Under the pieces are notes generated by a model that searched no databases, had not been told where the DNA came from, and was given only the letters and a program-made list of their open reading frames with translations. From NCBI RefSeq assembly GCF_913062725.1, contig NZ_CAJXWY010000040.1, forward strand, positions 1-37,853: a DNA stretch of 37,853 bases, given 5' to 3'. Each line of letters opens with the position of its first letter. The stretch's first letter is position 1. Below are positions 32,610 to 37,853 of the stretch, one piece after another. Made by a program: the position numbers and the translations under genes. Origin of the DNA: an uncultured Thiohalocapsa sp. (GTDB taxonomy: Bacteria > Pseudomonadota > Gammaproteobacteria > Chromatiales > Chromatiaceae).

Positions 32610-34220
32610 TTACAGATCATGTCCAAAGGGTCCTTCGGCGCCGGTGCGGTCGGGACCGAACCGACCACCCGCCGCCGTGCCCGGGCGCTGGCCCGGTGGG
32701 CGCCCCTGCAGGCGTCCCATCAAATAGAACTCCTGATCGGTGGGCTCCACGAAGCTGTCGGTGGGCAGCTTCACCAGCTCGGGGTCATAGGAGCGGGCGA
32801 GGCGCGGTGTGACGAAAATCACCAGCTCTGTCTGCCCCTTGACGAACTCCTGGCTGCGAAAAAGGACGCCCAGCATGGGCAAGTCACCCAGACCGGGAAA
32901 CTTATCCACGTTCTCTCGCAGTTGCTCATTGATGAGACCGGCGATGGCGATGGTCTCGCCGGTGCGCACCTCGACGGTGGCATTGGCGCTGCGTTTGGTG
33001 AGCGCCGGGATAAAGAAGGTGCCGCCCTGCGCCTGGGTGGGCAGTGTCAGCGCGTTTTGCGTCGCCAGCTCCGACACCGACACGCTCACCTTCAGGCTGA
33101 TGACGCCGGAGTCGAGCACCACGGGAATAAACACCAGACCGACACCGAAATCTTTGAATTCGATGGTGGTCTGGCCCAAGTCCTGGGGCACCGGGATGGG
33201 GAACTCACCGCCGGCGAGGAACTTGGCCTGCTGACCGCTCAGGGTGGTGAGATTGGGCTCGGCCAGAATCTTGGCGAGACCTTTATTCTTGGCGGCGTCG
33301 ATGACCAGGTTGAACAGGAAATTGCCGGCCAGCGACTGGGCGAAGAGGCCTTTATCCTGAATACCCGGTCTGCCCGGTACGAACTCGGGTACCGCGGGCC
33401 CCCACATGCTTTCACTGAAGAGCTGTGGGACTCTGAGTCCATCGGGGTTGATGTAGTCGGGAAAGCGTGCGCCACTGCCAACGGCGCCGATCTGCACGCT
33501 GCCGCCGTTGTAGAAACCGGTGAAGTCGACGTCGAGGCGCTTGACCACGCTGCGGGCGATCTCGGCCACCTTGACTTCCAGCATGACCTGTTGCGAGCCG
33601 CCCACCTGAAGCAGATTCAGCACCCGCGCGGGCGCACTCTCGTCACCCGCGCCCCGGGCATAGCCCTCGGCGAGCTGGATGGCCGCCTCGGCCTTCTCGG
33701 CGCTGGACACCTGGCCGCCGACGATGATGGCGCCCTGGGCGGCGCGCACCTCGACCCGCTCCCCGGGCATGGCTTGGTGCAGGCGCACCTTCAGTTGCTC
33801 CAGATCGGGCGTTACGTCCAGTGTGATGGTGCCCGCCACGCGGTCATCGGCGCTCCAGAGCACGATGTTGGTGGTGCCGAGCCGCTTGCCCACCGCATAG
33901 AGCTGGCGCGGGTCCAGCACGAGGATGTCGGCGATTTCCGGATTCGCCACCGAAACCCGCGATACCGTCGAGCGCAGCCGGATGACGCGGGATTGATCCA
34001 GGGCGATGCCCACCCGCTCGCTGCCCGCAATCATGCCGTCCGCCGCCCAGACCTGATCGCACTCGAGCCAGGGGATGAGCGCCATCGCCGACAGCAGACC
34101 GAGCAGACAGAGAACCGGCCGTCGGTGGCGTTGCGGGCGCGCTTGCGCCGCCGCCGGCGTCATGGGTCTCGAGCCGTGCGCCCAAGCCCGCCAACCCCGC
34201 AGATGCTTTGTTCTGATCAT
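32610..34220 (-). CDS. rcpA: Tad pilus outer-membrane secretin RcpA (CpaC)
   Basis: A 536-residue secretin read from ATG 34220; earlier in-frame codons overlap cpaB and are not used. A long basic leader precedes the export signal (PVLCLLGLLSAMALIPWLEC, about 36-55). Next are the CpaC N-domain (QSRVIRLRSTVSRVSVANPE, ILVLDPRQLYAVGKRLGTTN), a BON-like part, and the C-terminal secretin domain with LAEPNLTTLSGQQAKFLAGG, EFPIPVPQ, VEVRTGETIAIAGLINEQ and VIFVTPRLAR. The last 50 residues are Gly/Arg/Pro-rich. It forms the outer-membrane channel through which the Flp pilus leaves. Confidence 0.93.
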   Translation of the reverse strand: MIRTKHLRGWRAWAHGSRPMTPAAAQARPQRHRRPVLCLLGLLSAMALIPWLECDQVWAADGMIAGSERVGIALDQSRVIRLRSTVSRVSVANPEIADILVLDPRQLYAVGKRLGTTNIVLWSADDRVAGTITLDVTPDLEQLKVRLHQAMPGERVEVRAAQGAIIVGGQVSSAEKAEAAIQLAEGYARGAGDESAPARVLNLLQVGGSQQVMLEVKVAEIARSVVKRLDVDFTGFYNGGSVQIGAVGSGARFPDYINPDGLRVPQLFSESMWGPAVPEFVPGRPGIQDKGLFAQSLAGNFLFNLVIDAAKNKGLAKILAEPNLTTLSGQQAKFLAGGEFPIPVPQDLGQTTIEFKDFGVGLVFIPVVLDSGVISLKVSVSVSELATQNALTLPTQAQGGTFFIPALTKRSANATVEVRTGETIAIAGLINEQLRENVDKFPGLGDLPMLGVLFRSQEFVKGQTELVIFVTPRLARSYDPELVKLPTDSFVEPTDQEFYLMGRLQGRPPGQRPGTAAGGRFGPDRTGAEGPFGHDL

Positions 34221-34386
34221 ATTGAATGTCTCACGTTGAACCGCAGACCTGTGCCGTTTCTGGGACGGCAGCAGCGCATGCCATCGCATGCATGCCTCGC
34301 ATCGACATGCCGTGCCCGGAGGGGCGCGGGTCGCATGGTCCGGCGTCGACGACGCGGGGGCACGACCCTCGCCGTGCGCCCCGGTC

Positions 34387-35223
34387 TCAGCGGGCGAAGT
34401 CAACCCGTGTCTCCTCCACGTCGCCGAAGACGGTCTCGCTCTCGCTGGTACCGCGAATCACCACCACCACCTCCCGTCGGCTGCGGGTGGGGGGCAAGGC
34501 CGCCGGGGCTGGCTCAGTGGTGGCTTCCGGAGTGGCTGCCGCCACCGGCTCCGGCGCCCGCCGGCTACCGTCCAGGGGGTTGCGCAGGGCCAGCTGGACC
34601 TTGCCCTCCTGGGTGGCGCGGACGATTTCCTCCGCCTCTTTGGGCCAGGCCTCCAGCGTGACCGCGCGCACGATCACCGGCGCGTTCTTGTCCGGCGATG
34701 CCGTCTGGTCCACCGCCAGCACTTTCATGTTCTGCAAAATGGTGCGGGCCTCCGTGCCCCGCCCGCCGCCACCGCGCCGGCGGGTGGCGATGACGTCCAC
34801 CCGGTTGCCCGGCAGCAGGAAGCCGGCGACACCCATGACGTCGTCCACGCGCACCGTAATGGCCCGCTTGCCTTCTGCGACCACCGCGGCGAGGGCGCTG
34901 CCGCCGACGTGCTCGGCCACGCGCCCATCCATGAGGATCTCGCCGTTGAACAGCGTGAAGGCGGCCACCTTGCCGATGACGGCCTCGGGCTCGACAAACG
35001 CCTTCGCCGGCACCGCATCCACGGGCAGCTCCACGATTTTGATGAGGGTCTCGTCGATCTTGGTGCCGAAGGGGATCTCGGTGGCCGCGGCCACCACACC
35101 CGCCATGTCTTCATGCACGCCGGCGCCGGCGAGGCGCTCGCTCATCCAGCGATTGGCGGCGACCGCGGCGAACCCGGCGAGCGCCAGTGAGATCAAAAGC
35201 ATCAAGAGGCCACGAAGTTGCAT
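34387..35223 (-). CDS. cpaB: Tad pilus assembly protein CpaB/RcpC
   Basis: A 278-residue periplasmic protein anchored by an N-terminal helix (GLLMLLISLALAGFAAVAAN). The SAF domain follows (VVAAATEIPFGTKIDETLIK, then GRVAEHVGGSALAAVV), and ITVRVDDVMGVAGFLLPGNR, VDVIATRRRGGGG matches the RcpC/CpaB core. TLEAWPKEAEEIVRATQEGK, VQLALRNPLDG is the typical end of the domain; a Pro/Ala-rich tail of about 60 residues is extra. CpaB is thought to bind peptidoglycan and work with the secretin, whose gene comes next after a 166-base spacer. Confidence 0.9.
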   Translation of the reverse strand: MQLRGLLMLLISLALAGFAAVAANRWMSERLAGAGVHEDMAGVVAAATEIPFGTKIDETLIKIVELPVDAVPAKAFVEPEAVIGKVAAFTLFNGEILMDGRVAEHVGGSALAAVVAEGKRAITVRVDDVMGVAGFLLPGNRVDVIATRRRGGGGRGTEARTILQNMKVLAVDQTASPDKNAPVIVRAVTLEAWPKEAEEIVRATQEGKVQLALRNPLDGSRRAPEPVAAATPEATTEPAPAALPPTRSRREVVVVIRGTSESETVFGDVEETRVDFAR

Positions 35224-35247
35224 GACGCTGCTCCCGTATGAGCCGCC

Positions 35248-36570
35248 CTAGCGGCCGTGCGCGGTGTGAGCCGTCGACTGATCCAGGGCCGCCGGCGTCA
35301 CGAAGTAGTTATCCCAGGCCCAGCGCAGCGCCGACTCGTCGATGCCCGCCTCCCCCAGATAGCGCGCACGATCCAGCGCCAGACCCAGGAGGTCCCGCGG
35401 GTGACAGGGCAATAGGTCCACCCGGTGGCGGGCGTGGAGCTGGTCGATCAGGAACCGCACCTGCGCCGGCTGGAAGTCGATGCCGCTGCGCTCGCATTCC
35501 TGGCGATAGATGGCCGTGTAGGCCTGCGGCGTCGCCGGCGCAAAGGGCACCTTGTAGCCGATGCGCCGCAGGAAGGCCTGATCGGCGAGGGACAGCGGAT
35601 CCAGATTGGTGGAGAGCACCAGCACCAGATCGAAGGGCACGATGAACTGTTGTCCGCCCTTGAGCGTGAGATGGTCCTGGCGCTCTTCCAGCGGGATGAT
35701 CCAGCGATTGAACAGGGCCGTCGGCGAGATGCGTTGGCGGCCCAGGTCATCGAGCAGCAGCAGACCGTTGTTGGCGCGCAATTGCAGCGGCGGCTGATAC
35801 AGCCGGTTGGCGGCGTCGTAGCCCAAATCCAGCATGTGCTGGGTGAGCTCGCCGCCGGCGACCACCATGGGCCGCTCGCACAAGACATAGCGCCCGTCGA
35901 AGCCCTCGCGCAGCAGTGCCGATGCATCGGCGGCGGACTGCAGGGGCCGATGGACGGCGGGGTCGAAGCAGCGCACGGTGCTGTCGCCGATGGCGATGGC
36001 ATGGGGCACCAGCACCGGCGGCCCCAGCAGGCGGCTCAGCCGACGCGCAATGAAGCTCTTACCCGTGCCGGCGGGGCCGTAGATGAAAATGGCCCGTCCG
36101 GAATTGACCGCCGGCCCCAGCCGGTCCAGCAGGGCCGGCTCGATGACCGTATCCGCAAAGGCCTCGTGCACCCGCTGCCGGCGCAGCGGCGCCTCGCGTC
36201 CGGACTGGGCCGACACCACGCGCCGGTAGTCCGCCAGCGGCACCGGCGCCGGGCCCACATAGCCATCGCGGCCAAAGGCCTCGGCGGCGGTGCGGCGTCC
36301 CCGCTCGGTCAGGCCGACGCGCAGGAAGGGCGAGCTCCCCTGCATGCCCAGCACCTCGACCCGGCCATCGCCGCGCATCCAATCCGCCAACGCCTCCACC
36401 AAGCTGGCGGAGAGGCCCAGGCGCTGGCCGAGGGCGGCCATATCCAGTGCGCCCGCCTCCGCCAGGTGCTTGGCCAGCAGATCGGCGAGCAGCGTCTGCG
36501 CCAGACCGAGATCGGCGAGGGTCGCCGGTCGCGGCGCCAGGGCGCTGAGGCGTTGCGTTGAGTGTTGCAT
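35248..36570 (-). CDS. AAA+ ATPase of the Tad locus (winged-helix-like N-terminus, MoxR-like core)
   Basis: A 440-residue protein from ATG 36570. The first 110 residues look like a small helical or winged-helix module (TLADLGLAQTLLADLLAKHL, LGLSASLVEALADWM, VGLTERGRRTAAEAFG). The AAA+ core has Walker A GPAGTGKS (165-172), Walker B LLLLDD (270-275), sensor 1 LVLSTNLDP and a C-terminal helical lid with LLPCHPRDLLGLALDRARYL. It is neither TadA nor TadZ. It is tightly placed between tadV and cpaB (24-base gap to cpaB), so it should be co-transcribed and act on the pilus system, perhaps as a chaperone-like remodeler or regulator; this is inference. Confidence 0.7.
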   Translation of the reverse strand: MQHSTQRLSALAPRPATLADLGLAQTLLADLLAKHLAEAGALDMAALGQRLGLSASLVEALADWMRGDGRVEVLGMQGSSPFLRVGLTERGRRTAAEAFGRDGYVGPAPVPLADYRRVVSAQSGREAPLRRQRVHEAFADTVIEPALLDRLGPAVNSGRAIFIYGPAGTGKSFIARRLSRLLGPPVLVPHAIAIGDSTVRCFDPAVHRPLQSAADASALLREGFDGRYVLCERPMVVAGGELTQHMLDLGYDAANRLYQPPLQLRANNGLLLLDDLGRQRISPTALFNRWIIPLEERQDHLTLKGGQQFIVPFDLVLVLSTNLDPLSLADQAFLRRIGYKVPFAPATPQAYTAIYRQECERSGIDFQPAQVRFLIDQLHARHRVDLLPCHPRDLLGLALDRARYLGEAGIDESALRWAWDNYFVTPAALDQSTAHTAHGR

Positions 36571-36682
36571 GACGAATCCTGTGTGTCGTAACACGCGTTA
36601 TTTTTTATGGTGTGCGTGATTGTTATTGTGTCCGTGCGCGTCTGCTCCTGGCCGGGCCGCCGCCTGGCGGATCACGCCGGCA

Positions 36683-37222
36683 TCACACCGGCCAGAACAC
36701 GGCCATGGTGCTGCCCGCCGCAATGGCCGGTGCAAAGGGCATGCGCCAGCGCATCGCCTGCACCAGCGTCCCGAACAGCGCCGACACCCATTGGCTGCTG
36801 CGCCAGGCGTGCAGTCCGGCGCACAATTGCCGCCATCGGGCCCGCGGGTCCTTTAGGATCAGCACGTACAGCGCCACCGCCACCGCCATCACACCGCCCA
36901 TCAGCACAATCAGCACCAGTGCGGTCAAAATCCGCTCACTGCCCAACAGCGCACCCACCGCCGCCATCATCTTGGCATCGCCGGCGCCACCGGCCCGAAA
37001 CAAATAGGCCAGCAGGAATGGCGCCATGCCAAGTCCGAGCCCCCCGGCGCTGATGACCAAGCCCGCCAGCCCCTCCGCCAGACCCCAAAGCCCGAGGCCG
37101 AGCACGATCCCGGCCACCGCCAGTCCATTGGGGATTTTGCCGCGGGCGAGGTCGGTCCATGCGGCGATCCAGACGGTGATGAACAGTACGGATACTGCGG
37201 CGATGTTCAGGTAGCTAGTCAT
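36683..37222 (-). CDS. tadV: Prepilin peptidase TadV (CpaA)
   Basis: A 179-residue membrane protease from ATG 37222 that would cleave the Flp pilin and the TadE-type pseudopilins. It is short, with only the catalytic A24 domain, as usual for Tad loci. The two catalytic aspartates are in AAWTDLARGKIPNGL (D24) and GAGDAKMMAAVGALLG (about D82, the GxGD motif). Four to five hydrophobic segments are visible. It is the first gene of the block in the window. The C-terminal 25 residues include a last helix (PFAPAIAAGSTMAVFW). Confidence 0.92.
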   Translation of the reverse strand: MTSYLNIAAVSVLFITVWIAAWTDLARGKIPNGLAVAGIVLGLGLWGLAEGLAGLVISAGGLGLGMAPFLLAYLFRAGGAGDAKMMAAVGALLGSERILTALVLIVLMGGVMAVAVALYVLILKDPRARWRQLCAGLHAWRSSQWVSALFGTLVQAMRWRMPFAPAIAAGSTMAVFWPV

Positions 37223-37521
37223 GGTGGAATTTGAGAAATCCTAGATGACGTCGTAGTCGTTCCAGATGCATGGGAGCTGGGCCGGAGCGGAAAAAGCGAA
37301 GCGTGTATCATGCCATAACTGAAAGGGCCGCTTTCGCTCTCTCAAGTCTGCGCTACGCTTCTCTATGACGGAGGCATGATGCTGGCGAGATACGTCATTG
37401 CGGCGCTCAGGCGTGTTTGTAACTCGCCGTCACTAAAGACGGCGACGGCAATTCCTATAGTTCTTAGCATTTTTTTCTATAGTTAGAGGAACCAATCAAG
37501 TTACTCTCGGAGGTGATGAAG
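37223..37521. other. Spacer upstream of tadV; no pilin gene; contains an IS edge
   Basis: Neither strand holds an Flp pilin-like frame (a small protein with a G-x-x-x-x-E-Y site). It contains a perfect 7-bp hairpin (CGCCGTC 37425-37431, GACGGCG 37438-37444) and a repeated CTATAGTT motif (at about 37455 and 37478) close to the start of the IS630-like gene, which may mark that element's end. The tadV promoter should be in the left part. Confidence 0.5.
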
Positions 37522-37853
37522 ATGACTCGCAGTCGTCGCATTGATATCCCGAACCCAACACTGCTGCGCAGTGCTTTGGAGCGGGAAAGCGATCCGACAG
37601 TGCGCCTGCGCTTGATCCTGCTGAACCTGATCGCGGAGCTACCACGCTCGCTCTCCCTGGCGCAGATCTGCGCCATGGTTGATGTGCCCGAGCCCACCGC
37701 CTACGTCTGGGTGCGCGCCTGGCGCGAGCGTGGGTACCAGGGCGTCTGCCATCCCACCGAAACGGGAGGTGCGCCCGGGCGACCGCCGTCCCTCGACGAC
37801 ACGGATCTCGCGACGCTGAAGCGCCTGCTCGACGCGCGAGCGTTCTGGCTCAC
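37522..37853 (+). CDS. IS630-family-like transposase, N-terminal part (cut by window end)
   Basis: From ATG 37522 (GGAGG eight bases upstream; an ATG at 37516 is too close to that site) the frame is open to the window edge. It encodes a helix-turn-helix pair: LSLAQICAMVDVPEPTAYVW followed by VRAWRERGYQGV, then GAPGRPPSLDDTDLATLKRL and the start of a second winged-helix (LLDARAFWLT). The R-G-x-x-G ... G-R-P ... L motif order is typical of IS630-type transposases. The DDE domain is outside the window, so intactness is unknown. Confidence 0.7.
   Translation, partial: MTRSRRIDIPNPTLLRSALERESDPTVRLRLILLNLIAELPRSLSLAQICAMVDVPEPTAYVWVRAWRERGYQGVCHPTETGGAPGRPPSLDDTDLATLKRLLDARAFWL

Noticed and set aside
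32295..34661. A 788-codon plus-strand frame opposite the secretin
   Set aside because: Antisense shadow with no signal, domain or ribosome site; the minus strand encodes a secretin.

Overview
The window is GC-rich chromosomal DNA of a Gram-negative bacterium, most likely a gammaproteobacterium. That inference rests on RuvB, a BtuF-like/BtuC/BtuD/CobB operon, DPM1/ArnC-like and ArnT-like surface glycosylation genes, a Tad secretin and lipoproteins. I cannot name the species. Almost every gene lies on the minus strand; the plus-strand ones are a glycosyltransferase-like gene (1050-1847), ruvB, and transposon or Uma2 fragments. No tRNA, rRNA or CRISPR array was seen.

Region 1 (1-5420) is accessory DNA. 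It holds a transposase-like fragment abutting an IS91-type transposase tail, a glycosyltransferase-like gene preceded by a strong hairpin and a 17-bp tandem repeat, a heavily decayed ISL3-type element, an AT-rich FkbM-like methyltransferase, and a secreted alanine-rich protein of unknown function. Region 2 (5421-9813) is a four-gene cobalamin block transcribed btuF-btuC-btuD-cobB with 4-base overlaps. No B12 riboswitch is visible upstream; instead there is a 110-bp cloverleaf-like palindromic repeat.

Region 3 (10048-13653) is a three-gene overlapping operon: DPM1/ArnC-like glycosyltransferase, ArnT-like GT-C transferase and PAP2 phosphatase, which together can load a sugar on a lipid carrier, transfer it outside the inner membrane and recycle the lipid. 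Region 4 (13723-14745) contains a DUF433/DUF5615 toxin-antitoxin pair with a truncated toxin and a Uma2 nuclease remnant. Region 5 (14777-21963) is a second surface-glycan block: a GT-C membrane enzyme, a sulfatase or phosphoglycerol-transferase-like enzyme, a UDP-galactopyranose-mutase-like flavoprotein and a GtrA flippase, with IS630 and ISAs1 fragments inside and at its edge.

Region 6 is ruvB (22657-23706), separated from ruvA and ruvC. Region 7 (23763-37222) is a nearly complete Tad pilus locus, transcribed from tadV through an unusual AAA+ ATPase, cpaB/rcpC, rcpA, a small lipoprotein, a small ORF, tadZ, tadA, tadB, tadC and tadD to two TadE-type pseudopilins and TadG. No Flp pilin gene is present. 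An IS630-like transposase starts just upstream of tadV, at the right window edge. A perfectly phased array of eight heptamers sits directly after the tadA stop codon.

The most notable observations are the Tad locus (AAA+ ATPase, missing pilin, heptamer array), the cloverleaf repeat at the btu operon and the two IS-bordered glycan-modification blocks.
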